A DNA stretch of 64,000 nucleotides from Ardenticatenales bacterium (GTDB lineage: Bacteria > Chloroflexota > Anaerolineae > Epilineales > Epilineaceae). Made by a program: the position numbers and the translations under genes. The notes beneath the pieces are model-generated. The model searched no databases, was not told the origin of the DNA, and saw only the letters and a program-made list of their open reading frames with translations. Below are positions 29,662 through 39,679 of this stretch, one piece after another; the first letter of the stretch is position 1; the number at the start of each line of letters is the position of its first letter. The stretch covers positions 1 to 64,000 of the forward strand of contig JADYYS010000039.1 in NCBI GenBank assembly GCA_020853525.1, written 5' to 3'.

Positions 29662-30525
29662 CTATTCGCCGCACGCCGAGCCCGCCGCCTCGCGCTGCCG
29701 CTCGATCAGCCAGAGCACGTCGCGCTCCCGCTCCGGGCTCTCGACGATCGCCGTACCGGCCAGCCCCATGTCGGTGGCGACATCGAGGAAGGCGCGCACG
29801 TCGAGGTCGGCGTCGGCGAACGGCAGGTGCTTCTTCTCGCCGAGCGGCCCGTAGGCGATGCCGCTGATGTGGATGTGGAGGTCCTGCAGCGCCGCCGGTC
29901 CGAGCGCATCGCGCACCGCGCGGAAGAACGCCTCGAACTCGTGCGCCGTGTTCCAGGCGCCCGTGCGGGCGTGCCAGTGCGCCACGTCGAGGCACGGGGC
30001 GATGCCCGGCACGTCCTGGCAGAGCCGCAGCACCTCGTCCAGGTCGCCGAACTGGCTCGCTCGGCCCATCAGCTCGGGGCGCAGGCAGACCGAGGATGGA
30101 TCGACGTCGTCGAGGGCCGTGATCCGCGACTGCGCCTCGAGCAAGCCGTCTCGTACGCGGGCGTAGACGTCGGCTCGATCGTCCGTGTGGTAGAAACCGA
30201 GGTGAAGCACGACGTTCCGCGCCCCGACCCACGCCGCCCCGCGCGCCGCGAGGACGATCCGGCCGATGCTGGACTCCACCTTCTCGGGCTCCGGGCTGTT
30301 CAGGTTGATGTAGTACGGCGCGTGGACGCTCAGCCGCACGCCCAGCGACTCGGCCGCCGCGCGTATCCTGGCGCCGCCCTCCGGCTTCACCGAAACGCTG
30401 TGGACCCACGCCAGCTCGAGCGCATCGATGCCGAGCGCGCGGCAGGCGCGGACGGAAGCGGCGCTGCCGGTGCCCTTGATCGCGTCGGGAGCGCCGCTGA
30501 TGCCGATGAGGAGGGCTGCCGTCAA
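29662..30525 (-). CDS. TIM-barrel protein related to endonuclease IV
   Basis: 287 residues. The AP-endonuclease family 2 barrel is shown by LSVHAPYYINLNS, VLHLGFYHTDD, LRPELMGRASQFGDLDEVLRLC, PCLDVAHWHARTG and LHIHISGIAYG, each carrying candidate zinc-binding His/Asp/Glu residues. It differs from canonical Nfo in the last motif, so it may be an archaeal-type endonuclease IV homologue or a sugar-phosphate isomerase-like relative. It lies four bases after citrate synthase, probably in the same transcript. Confidence 0.8.
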   Translation of the reverse strand: MTAALLIGISGAPDAIKGTGSAASVRACRALGIDALELAWVHSVSVKPEGGARIRAAAESLGVRLSVHAPYYINLNSPEPEKVESSIGRIVLAARGAAWVGARNVVLHLGFYHTDDRADVYARVRDGLLEAQSRITALDDVDPSSVCLRPELMGRASQFGDLDEVLRLCQDVPGIAPCLDVAHWHARTGAWNTAHEFEAFFRAVRDALGPAALQDLHIHISGIAYGPLGEKKHLPFADADLDVRAFLDVATDMGLAGTAIVESPERERDVLWLIERQREAAGSACGE

Positions 30526-30529
30526 GCGA

Positions 30530-31693
30530 TCACCGCTCCTCGATCGGCGCCACCACGCGGTCCAGCGGACCGACGTACTCTCCGCGCGGCCGGATCAACC
30601 GGTTGTCCGCGTACTGCTCCAGGATGTGGGCCGTGTAGCCGGCCACGCGGCTCATCGCGAACATGGGCGTGAACTGGTCCGTCGGGACGCCGGCCACGCG
30701 CAGCGCGATCGCCGAGTAGAAGTCCACGTTCGGGTGGAGGCGCAGGTCCGGCCGGTTCGCCTCGAACCAGGTCGCGGCCGCGTCGGCCACGTTCGTCGCG
30801 ATCTCGTGGTAGCGGCGCTCCGGGCTGTCGCCCACCTCGGCCACGAGCTCTTCGCTCAGGCGGCGCAGCACCCCGGCGCGCGGGTCCAGCGTCTTGTAGA
30901 CGCGGTGACCGATGCCGGGGATCCGGCCCTTGCCCGACAATGTCTCGTCCACGAACGCCTTGGCCCTGGCCGGGTCGCCGATCTGCTCCAGCATCGCCAT
31001 CACGCGTTCGTTCGCCCCGCCGTGCAGCGGGCCCTTGAGCGTCCCGATGGCGGTCGTGATCGCCGAGTACGGATCGGACTCGGTGGACACCGTCACACGG
31101 GCCGAGAACGTGCTGGCGTTGAAGCCGTGATCGGCCAGGAGGACCAGATAGGCGTCGAGCGCGCGTTCGGCACGCGGACCGGGCGCCGTGCCGTGGAGCA
31201 TGTGCAGGAAGTTGGCCGCGTGCGCCAGATCGGCGCGCGGGGCGACCATCGGCTGGCCGCGGCGGTGCCGCTCGTGGGCGGCGATGAGCGTCGGGATGCG
31301 CGCCACCAGCCGCTTGGCGCAACGCCAGCGGGCCGCCTCGTCGCGCGCGGCGGCTTCGGCGTCCGCGTTGTCAAGGCAGCCGAGAGCGCTGACGAGCGTC
31401 CGGAGCACGGACATCGGGTGGGCATCGAGCGGCAGGTCGCGCAGGACGGCCAGAACGCCGTCCGGCACGGCGCGCAGGTCGGCCAGCTCCGCCTTGAGCG
31501 CGGCCAGCTGCGCCTGGTTCGGCAGCTCGCCGTACCACAGGAGGTGGATCACCTCCTCGAACGTCACGTTCTCGGCCAGATCCTCGATGGCGTAGCCACC
31601 GTAGATCAACTTCCCGACCTCGCCGTACACCTTGCTCTTGGAGGACTGGGCGACGACGACCCCGTCGAGGCCCTTGATCAGCATATCCGTCAC
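30530..31693 (-). CDS. gltA: Citrate synthase
   Basis: 387 residues, the short type II-like form without the N-terminal extension of E. coli GltA. Condenses oxaloacetate and acetyl-CoA. Catalytic residues occur in GPLHGGANERV, GIGHRVYKTLDPRA and HPNVDFYSAIAL. I chose the GTG at 31693 because GAGGAG lies ten bases before it; the ATG at 31684 (MLIKGLDG) is the conservative alternative. It follows sdhB after 152 bases and forms a TCA block with sdhCDAB. A 15-bp triple repeat lies in that spacer. Confidence 0.95.
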   Translation of the reverse strand: MTDMLIKGLDGVVVAQSSKSKVYGEVGKLIYGGYAIEDLAENVTFEEVIHLLWYGELPNQAQLAALKAELADLRAVPDGVLAVLRDLPLDAHPMSVLRTLVSALGCLDNADAEAAARDEAARWRCAKRLVARIPTLIAAHERHRRGQPMVAPRADLAHAANFLHMLHGTAPGPRAERALDAYLVLLADHGFNASTFSARVTVSTESDPYSAITTAIGTLKGPLHGGANERVMAMLEQIGDPARAKAFVDETLSGKGRIPGIGHRVYKTLDPRAGVLRRLSEELVAEVGDSPERRYHEIATNVADAAATWFEANRPDLRLHPNVDFYSAIALRVAGVPTDQFTPMFAMSRVAGYTAHILEQYADNRLIRPRGEYVGPLDRVVAPIEER

Positions 31694-31793
31694 GGTCTCA
31701 CATCTCCTCAACGTGTTCAGCGGTCCGACCCTTCCGATCGGCCCGGAAGATCGCGCTTCGCGGCGCGCGCCTGCGCCCCGTAGCGTACCCCTT

Positions 31794-31838
31794 GCAGAAA
31801 CTCGAACTGCAGCAACTCGATCTGCAGTAACTCAATCG
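31794..31838. repeat. Three imperfect 15-bp tandem repeats
   Basis: GCAGAAACTCGAACT, GCAGCAACTCGATCT and GCAGTAACTCAATCG, end to end between sdhB and citrate synthase, eight bases from the sdhB stop codon. It could be a regulatory site array or slippage product; nothing similar was seen elsewhere in the window. Confidence 0.6.
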
Positions 31839-31845
31839 ACCGGTG

Positions 31846-32547
31846 TCAGCGCACCTTGTTGAACAGGAGCGCCTTCTTCACCTCGCCGATCCGCCGCGTC
31901 ACCTCGATGCCGCGCGGACAGGCCTCCGTGCAGTTGAAGATCGTGCGGCAGCGCCAGACGCCGTCGCCGTCGTTCAGCACCTCGAGCCGCTCGGCGGCGC
32001 CGCGGTCCCGGCTGTCGAACATGAAGCGATGCGCCTGCACGATCGACGCCGGGCCGATGAACTGATCGTTCGCCAGGAACGATGGACAGCTCGTCGTGCA
32101 CGCCGCGCACAGGATGCACTTCGTCGAGTCGTCGAATCGCTCGCGTTCCTCGGGCGACTGCAGCCGCTCTCGCTCGCCCGGCGTCTCGTCGTTGATCAGG
32201 AACGGGCTGACCGCCCGGTAGCTGTCGAAGAAGGGCACCATGTCGACGATCAGGTCCTTCAAGACCGGCAGGCCGCCGATCGGCTCGACGGTGACGTGCT
32301 TGCCGACGTCCTTGAGGATCGTCTTGCACGCCAGCCGGTTCTGGCCGTTGATCCGGAGCGCGTCGCTGCCGCACACGCCGTGGTTGCAGCTGCGCCGCAC
32401 GGCCAGCGTGCCGTCGTGGTACCACTTCACGATGTTGAGCGCCGTGAGCACGGTGTCGTCCGGCTCGGCCTCGACGGTGTACTCGCCCCACCACGGCTCG
32501 GTGTCCCGCTCGGGGTTGAAGCGCCGGACTTTGAGATGGACGTCCAT
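31846..32547 (-). CDS. sdhB: Succinate dehydrogenase iron-sulfur subunit
   Basis: 233 residues. The 2Fe-2S site is in SCNHGVCGSDALRINGQ...LAC, the 4Fe-4S site in CILCAACTTSCP, and the 3Fe-4S site in CRTIFNCTEACPRGIEV. It passes electrons from the SdhA flavin to the membrane quinone site. The ATG directly abuts the sdhA stop codon. Confidence 0.96.
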   Translation of the reverse strand: MDVHLKVRRFNPERDTEPWWGEYTVEAEPDDTVLTALNIVKWYHDGTLAVRRSCNHGVCGSDALRINGQNRLACKTILKDVGKHVTVEPIGGLPVLKDLIVDMVPFFDSYRAVSPFLINDETPGERERLQSPEERERFDDSTKCILCAACTTSCPSFLANDQFIGPASIVQAHRFMFDSRDRGAAERLEVLNDGDGVWRCRTIFNCTEACPRGIEVTRRIGEVKKALLFNKVR

Positions 32548-34362
<1,815 letters not shown>

Positions 34363-34414
34363 GATTCCCCCTGACACGCGGCGCCGGACGACGGCCCGCC
34401 GCGCGGCGGTTCGA

Positions 34415-34834
34415 CTAAACGACGAGGCGGAGCAGCGCCAGCGCGGCTGCCGGGACCTTGGTGGTCAGGATGACCTGGGTGCCCATGACGAAGAAGAACA
34501 GCGCCAAACCGAACGCCGTCCACTTGCAGACGACGTTGGCGAGGCCGCGCGGCACGTAGTCATCGATCACGGTCCGTACGCCGTTCGTGCCGTGCGACAG
34601 CGCGAACGTCAGGAGCAGCCAGTCGTACAGCCGCCACCCCGGATGCGACCAGCGCTGCACGACCCAGGCGTAATCGATCGTCTCGACCCGCGCATACAGG
34701 TGCATGTAGAGCAGGTGGAACACGGCGATGAACAACAGGACAAGGCCGCTGACGCGCATGAAGAACCATGCGTACAGTTCGAAGTTGCCTTGCGCGCGCA
34801 CGCGCTCGGCGCGCGGGGTGCGATAGATGCTCAC
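34415..34834 (-). CDS. sdhD: Succinate dehydrogenase membrane anchor subunit
   Basis: 139 residues from a GTG at 34834 with GGAGG five bases upstream. Three membrane helices: [41 protein letters not shown] and [20 protein letters not shown]. Histidines in FHLLYMH and ALSHGTNG are candidate heme b ligands. It anchors SdhAB and helps form the quinone site. The reading frame upstream of this start overlaps sdhC out of frame. Confidence 0.88.
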   Translation of the reverse strand: MSIYRTPRAERVRAQGNFELYAWFFMRVSGLVLLFIAVFHLLYMHLYARVETIDYAWVVQRWSHPGWRLYDWLLLTFALSHGTNGVRTVIDDYVPRGLANVVCKWTAFGLALFFFVMGTQVILTTKVPAAALALLRLVV

Positions 34835-34848
34835 GCTCACCTCCGCGA

Positions 34849-35268
34849 TCAGCGAAACAAGGACTCGAGGGTGACCCAGATGGTCGGGACGAGGACGATG
34901 AGCATGACGGCGGTCTCGATGTAGACGAGCTTGCGCTGGTGCCGGGTCATCCCGGGCACGAGGTCGACCAGGATGATCCGCGCGCCGTTGACCGCATGGA
35001 ACAGCACGCCGAAGATGAGGAACGTCTCGAACATCTTGAACACCGGGTGGCTGTAGAGGAAGAGGAAGTCGTTGAACGTCTCCTCGCCCAGCCCGATGAG
35101 CCAGATGTCGAAGATGTGGAGGTAGAGGAACAGGATGATGCCGAGCCCGGCCGCCCGATGCAGCATCCAAGACCACTGCCCCTCGTGCCCGCGGTACCGC
35201 AGGATGCCGAGCAGGCGACGCCAAAGCCCCGGGCGCGGCAGCGTGCCGGCCGTGCGCATACTGGCCAT
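34849..35268 (-). CDS. sdhC: Succinate dehydrogenase cytochrome b subunit
   Basis: 139 residues from the ATG at 35268 (GGGGAG seven bases upstream). The motif HRAAGLGIILFLYLHIFD and FHAVNGARIILVD are SdhC-type, with candidate heme histidines. Three helices span the remaining length. First gene of the sdhCDAB operon, with a promoter at 35335-35362. Confidence 0.92.
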   Translation of the reverse strand: MASMRTAGTLPRPGLWRRLLGILRYRGHEGQWSWMLHRAAGLGIILFLYLHIFDIWLIGLGEETFNDFLFLYSHPVFKMFETFLIFGVLFHAVNGARIILVDLVPGMTRHQRKLVYIETAVMLIVLVPTIWVTLESLFR

Positions 35269-35334
35269 GCGGTTTCTCCCCCTCTCACGACGAGACAAGG
35301 CTCGGCCGCCCTCACCGGCCGCCGAACCTTGGTA

Positions 35335-35362
35335 AGTATATGGGATTGGGGCGGGGGGGCAA
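35335..35362 (-). promoter_or_regulatory. Candidate promoter of sdhCDAB
   Basis: On the minus strand: TTGCCC (35362-35357), 16-bp spacer, TATACT (35340-35335), about 65 bases before the sdhC start. Confidence 0.55.
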
Positions 35363-35385
35363 TGAAACGGCGGCCCGCGCCGGCC

Positions 35386-36111
35386 CTACACCCGCACCCC
35401 CATCGCCAGCCCCTCCGCCGTCGGCCACATCGTCGCCAGGAACCGCCCGTCCCCCGCCAGCGACGCGTTGAACGCCCGGATCGCCCGCGCATCATCGCTC
35501 GGCGCGTCATCGCCGACCACCCCGCCCCATGCGAACGCGTTGTCGCCGAGGACGACGCCGCCCGGGCGGAGGTTGGCGGCTGCCCAGTCGAGGTAGGCGC
35601 CGTAGCCCCCCTTGTCGGCGTCGATGAACACAAGGTCGAACGGGCCGCGGGCCGCCAGCGCCGGCAGGTTGTCCAGCGCCGGGCCGACGACGACCGTCAC
35701 GCGGTCGGCGATGCCCGCGGCCGCGAAGTTCGCGCGCGCCAGCTCGGCGCGGTCCGGATCGAGCTCGAGCGTCCAAAGGTGGCCGCCCTGCGCGAGGCCG
35801 CGGGCGATCGCGATGCCCGAGTAGCCGCCGAGCGTGCCGATCTCGACCGCCTTCACCGCCCCGGCGGCGCGCGTCACGACCTCGAGATGGCGGGCGTCCA
35901 TCGCGCCGACCTGGATCGTCGGCAGGCCGGCGGCGGCGGAGCGCACGCGGGCGGCGCGGAGGGCATCGTCCTCGGGGGCGAACACGGCCTCGACGTAGGC
36001 GGCCAGGGCGGGATCGCCGGCGCCGTACGCCTTGATCGGCGGCGACCCGGTCGGGGGCAGCGCGGGGTCGGCGGCGGGATTCCCGGTCGGCCCTGTGGGT
36101 TCGGTCGTCAT
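35386..36111 (-). CDS. SAM-dependent O-methyltransferase (class I, catechol-type)
   Basis: 241 residues. SAM-binding AVEIGTLGGYSGIAIARGL, metal/substrate DLVFIDADKGGYGAYLDWA and LGDNAFAWGGVV identify the methyltransf_3 family (caffeoyl-CoA/catechol O-methyltransferase relatives). I chose the ATG at 36111 with GAAGGA upstream, beginning MTTEPTGPTG; longer in-frame starts lack support. It ends just before the sdhC promoter and reads toward it. Substrate unknown. Confidence 0.88.
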   Translation of the reverse strand: MTTEPTGPTGNPAADPALPPTGSPPIKAYGAGDPALAAYVEAVFAPEDDALRAARVRSAAAGLPTIQVGAMDARHLEVVTRAAGAVKAVEIGTLGGYSGIAIARGLAQGGHLWTLELDPDRAELARANFAAAGIADRVTVVVGPALDNLPALAARGPFDLVFIDADKGGYGAYLDWAAANLRPGGVVLGDNAFAWGGVVGDDAPSDDARAIRAFNASLAGDGRFLATMWPTAEGLAMGVRV

Positions 36112-36233
36112 CGTCCATCCTTCCCATCGGTTCGGCGAACCCATAGGATAACGGCTCGCGCCGTCGTTCGATAGCCCCTGACTACACGAATCGTCGTTGC
36201 GCCCGTGCCCACGCCCCACCCGAGGTCCACGCG

Positions 36234-37919
36234 ATGTCCGACACCCAACAGATCCTCTTCTCCATGATCGGCGTCGGCCGCTTCCACCCGCCGGACCGAC
36301 ACGTGCTGCGCGACATCTCGCTCTCGTTCTACTACGGCGCCAAGATCGGCGTCCTCGGCCTGAACGGCGCCGGCAAGAGCAGCTTGCTGCGCATCATGGC
36401 CGGCGAGGACGACGGCTACACCGGGCAGATCGTCATCGACAAAGGCGTGACGCGCGGGATGCTCCATCAGGAGCCGGCTCTCGACGACGCCAAGACCGTT
36501 CGCCAGGTGGTGGAGGAGGCCGTCAAGCCCGTCATCGATCTGCTGGCCGAGTACGACGTGCTGTCCGGTCGCTTCGCCGAGGAGCTGTCGGGCGACGAGA
36601 TGGACGCGCTCATCGAGACCCAGGCCAAGCTCGGGCAGCGGATCGAGGCCGTCGACGGCTGGAGCCTTGCCGGCCGCCTCGAACACGCGATGGACGCCCT
36701 GCGCTGTCCGCCGCCAGAGACACCCATCCGCGTGCTCTCCGGCGGCGAACGCCGGCGCGTCGCGCTCTGCCGCCTGCTCCTCACCGAACCGGACATCCTC
36801 CTCCTGGACGAGCCGACGAACCATCTGGATGCCGAGAGCGTCCAGTGGCTCGAGCGGCACCTGCAGCAGTACAAGGGCACCGTCATCGCCGTGACGCACG
36901 ACCGCTACTTCCTGGACAACGTCGCCCAGTGGATCCTCGAGCTCGACCGCGGCCACGGCATCCCGTGGCGCGGCAACTACACGTCGTGGCTCGAGCAGAA
37001 GCAGGCGCGACTGGCGAACGAGGCCAAGGCCGACTCGCGACGGCAGCAGACGCTGGCGCGCGAGCTCGAGTGGATCCGAATGGCGCCCAAGGCGCGCCAC
37101 GCCAAGGGCAAGGCGCGCGTCACGGCCTACGAGCGGATGCTCGGCGAGGAGGGCGAGCGCGAGCGGACCGACCTCGAGATCTACATCCCGCCGGGCCCGC
37201 GGCTGGGCGACGTCGTGATCACGTTCGACGGCGTGACCAAGGCGTTCGGCGACAAGCTGCTCTTCGAGGATCTGTCGTTCATGATCCCGCCGGGCTGCAT
37301 CGTCGGCGTCATCGGCCCGAACGGTGCCGGCAAGACGACGATGCTCGAGCTGATCACCGGTGAGGACGTGCCCGACGCCGGAACGGTGACGGTCGGCGAA
37401 ACCGTCAAGCTGGCATACGTCGACCAGTCGCGCGCCCATCTGGCCGCCGACGAGACCGTCTGGCAGGCGATCACCGAAGGCGACGAGTACCTTCAGCTCG
37501 GCCCGCGGACCGTGAACTCGCGCGGGTACGTTTCGGGGTTCAACTTCATGGGCTCGGACCAGCAGAAGAAGGTCGGCGTGCTGTCCGGCGGCGAGCGCAA
37601 CCGCGTGAACCTGGCCCGGATGCTGCGATCGGGCGCCAACGTCCTCCTCCTTGACGAGCCGACGAACGACCTCGACCTCAACACGCTCCGGGCGCTCGAG
37701 GAAGCGATCGAGCAGTTCGCCGGATGCGCCGTGATCGTCAGCCACGACCGCTGGTTCCTGGACCGCGTGGCGACGCACATCCTGGCGTTCGAGGGGGACA
37801 GCGTCGTGTGCTGGTTCGAGGGCAACTTCCAGGATTACGAGGCCGATCGGCGCCGGCGGCTCGGCACGGCGGCCGACACGCCGCATCGAATCCGGTATCG
37901 GAGCTTGACGCGGGGCTGA
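36234..37919 (+). CDS. ettA: Energy-dependent translational throttle protein, ABC-F ATPase
   Basis: 561 residues, the family length. Two ATPase domains: Walker A GLNGAGKSSL and GPNGAGKTTM, signatures LSGGERRRVALCRL and LSGGERNRVNLARM, Walker B ILLLDEPTNHLD and VLLLDEPTNDLD. The interdomain linker with RGNYTSWLEQKQARLANEAK matches EttA. It binds the ribosomal E site and gates initiation-to-elongation according to energy state. It has no membrane segments, as expected. Divergent from the O-methyltransferase gene. Confidence 0.95.
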   Translation: MSDTQQILFSMIGVGRFHPPDRHVLRDISLSFYYGAKIGVLGLNGAGKSSLLRIMAGEDDGYTGQIVIDKGVTRGMLHQEPALDDAKTVRQVVEEAVKPVIDLLAEYDVLSGRFAEELSGDEMDALIETQAKLGQRIEAVDGWSLAGRLEHAMDALRCPPPETPIRVLSGGERRRVALCRLLLTEPDILLLDEPTNHLDAESVQWLERHLQQYKGTVIAVTHDRYFLDNVAQWILELDRGHGIPWRGNYTSWLEQKQARLANEAKADSRRQQTLARELEWIRMAPKARHAKGKARVTAYERMLGEEGERERTDLEIYIPPGPRLGDVVITFDGVTKAFGDKLLFEDLSFMIPPGCIVGVIGPNGAGKTTMLELITGEDVPDAGTVTVGETVKLAYVDQSRAHLAADETVWQAITEGDEYLQLGPRTVNSRGYVSGFNFMGSDQQKKVGVLSGGERNRVNLARMLRSGANVLLLDEPTNDLDLNTLRALEEAIEQFAGCAVIVSHDRWFLDRVATHILAFEGDSVVCWFEGNFQDYEADRRRRLGTAADTPHRIRYRSLTRG

Positions 37920-37961
37920 GACCGTCGGGCACGGCCGGCCGCGCGCCCGGAGAAACCCACC

Positions 37962-37990
37962 TTGTCAGGTGCCCCGTCCTCTGCCATATT
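37962..37990 (+). promoter_or_regulatory. Candidate promoter upstream of the secreted protein gene at 38046
   Basis: TTGTCA (37962-37967), 17-bp spacer, CATATT (37985-37990), in the spacer after ettA. Predicted leader of about 50 bases. Confidence 0.5.
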
Positions 37991-38045
37991 GTGTCGCCAT
38001 GCGCCGCACCGCAGCACACGGCCGAAGGTTCGAGGAGAGCATCTG

Positions 38046-39533
38046 ATGATGGGTCGCACCCGACAGACAGCAGCGTACGGTGGACGGCGGAACGGATGGC
38101 GGCGCGTGGCGTGCGGCGCGTTCGCCGCGGCGCTCGGTGCGATCATGACGGGCCCGGCGGCGCCGTTCGATGCCGCCCGTGCGGCCGGCGTCGCGCAGTT
38201 CGCCCCGCCGCCGCGCGTCGAGCGGATCTACTTGTCCGTCGTCATGCGGCAGGCGTTGCGGCGCGATATCCCGGCCGCCCCGACCGCACCGCCGCCCACC
38301 CACACCCCGGAGCCGACGAACACGTCCGAGCCGACGGCCGTCCCGTCCCCGACCGCGATCCCCGGACAGCCCGGCCCGTGCCGCGGCCCGCTCGACACCC
38401 GCGTCTCGACCCGCCCGATCGATATCGGCGAGTACGAGGTGAATCGCCGAGCGACGTACTTCACCAGCATGCCGGTCCTCGCCGCGCCGGTCGACCTCGG
38501 CCGGACGATCGTCGCGTGGCCGGACACGGATGGCCAGATCCACTTCTCGTTCGTGACATCGCTGGGCCGACGGGAGCACGACGACGTCAAGGTGCAGGGC
38601 GACAGCGTCCACGGGCTGGCGGCCGTCGGGGCCGACGGCGGGGCGGCGCTCGTGCGGAACAACACGCAGATGCTCCTCGTCCGCTTCAAGACGGACGGGA
38701 CCGTGCCGTGGAAGACCGTCGTCGTCGGGGACGGCGGCACGGGCAGCGGCAAGAAGTGGGCGCGACCGGACTGGACGCACGAGAGCCGGCTGCGCTGGAC
38801 GGGCGAGGTCTTCGCCGCGTACGTCGGCCACACCCAGAACTTCGGCTCGGGCGGCGTCCACCAGGGCGATCTGATGTGGCTGTTCGATGGCGACGGCAAG
38901 CGCGTGGTGCCCGAAACCGAGAAGGCGCGCGACTACCCGCAGTGGGACTGGGGCTGCAGCCACAGCCTCGACGTCCGGCTGCGCTACAACCGCCGGCAGG
39001 ACATCGTCGGCCCGGTCTGCCTGTCCGACAGCTTTCCGGCCAAGGCGATCGTCTACCGCCACGGCCCGACGCTGAAGAGCGAGCCGAGCGGCGACGGCAA
39101 CGGCCACAGCGACGCGGCGCTCGGCGGGCTCGTCACGATCGAAGGCCGCGGCGAAGAGGACGGCTTTGCGCTGAACTTCCAGTCCAAGGAAGGCCGAAAG
39201 TCGTACGACATCGGCCTCGTGCGGGTGTACGGCGATGCCGAGGAGATCAGCGACCCGTACTGGTTCACGAACAGCGCCGCCGTCGACGAGGTCGCCCCGC
39301 ACATGGCAAACTACGGCGAACACCTCCTCGTCGGCTGGAACGAAGGCGATCAGCTCAAGCTCTCGGTCTTCAGCACCCGTGCCGAACCGCGCGAGGCGCC
39401 CGTCGGCGTGCCGGCCGCCGTCGGCGCCCACGACGACTTCGAGAACTACCCGAACGGCGACGTGGGCTGGGCGTATGCGAGCGACGACGGCACGCAACTG
39501 CGACTGGCGCGCGTGCAGTTGTGCTATCCGTAG
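38046..39533 (+). CDS. Secreted protein with N-terminal IYLSVVMR motif and Thr-Pro linker
   Basis: 495 residues. The ATG at 38046 has GAGGAG eight bases upstream. A signal peptide (VACGAFAAALGAIMTGPAAPFDAARAA) is followed directly by RVERIYLSVVMRQ, which resembles the terminal LP-x-x-x-R motif of neighbouring secreted proteins but lies near the N-terminus. A linker of Pro/Thr-rich sequence (THTPEPTNTSEPTAVPSPT) follows. The remaining 400 residues contain beta-rich segments (LMWLFDGDGKRVVP, AYVGHTQNFGSGGVHQGDL) with no recognised domain. The C-terminus RVQLCYP has no anchor. Function unknown. Confidence 0.75.
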   Translation: MMGRTRQTAAYGGRRNGWRRVACGAFAAALGAIMTGPAAPFDAARAAGVAQFAPPPRVERIYLSVVMRQALRRDIPAAPTAPPPTHTPEPTNTSEPTAVPSPTAIPGQPGPCRGPLDTRVSTRPIDIGEYEVNRRATYFTSMPVLAAPVDLGRTIVAWPDTDGQIHFSFVTSLGRREHDDVKVQGDSVHGLAAVGADGGAALVRNNTQMLLVRFKTDGTVPWKTVVVGDGGTGSGKKWARPDWTHESRLRWTGEVFAAYVGHTQNFGSGGVHQGDLMWLFDGDGKRVVPETEKARDYPQWDWGCSHSLDVRLRYNRRQDIVGPVCLSDSFPAKAIVYRHGPTLKSEPSGDGNGHSDAALGGLVTIEGRGEEDGFALNFQSKEGRKSYDIGLVRVYGDAEEISDPYWFTNSAAVDEVAPHMANYGEHLLVGWNEGDQLKLSVFSTRAEPREAPVGVPAAVGAHDDFENYPNGDVGWAYASDDGTQLRLARVQLCYP

Positions 39534-39679
39534 CGTCGTAACCGCAGCGGCAGCCCCTCCGTCTTAACCGCCGACTTGAACGACGATCCGCTCGACCCTC
39601 CATTCTGTTCGACCGCCGATTCGCGCGTTCGATCTGGCCTCCCCACCCGCTCAGGCCACCTCGAAGGACAACACCACCC

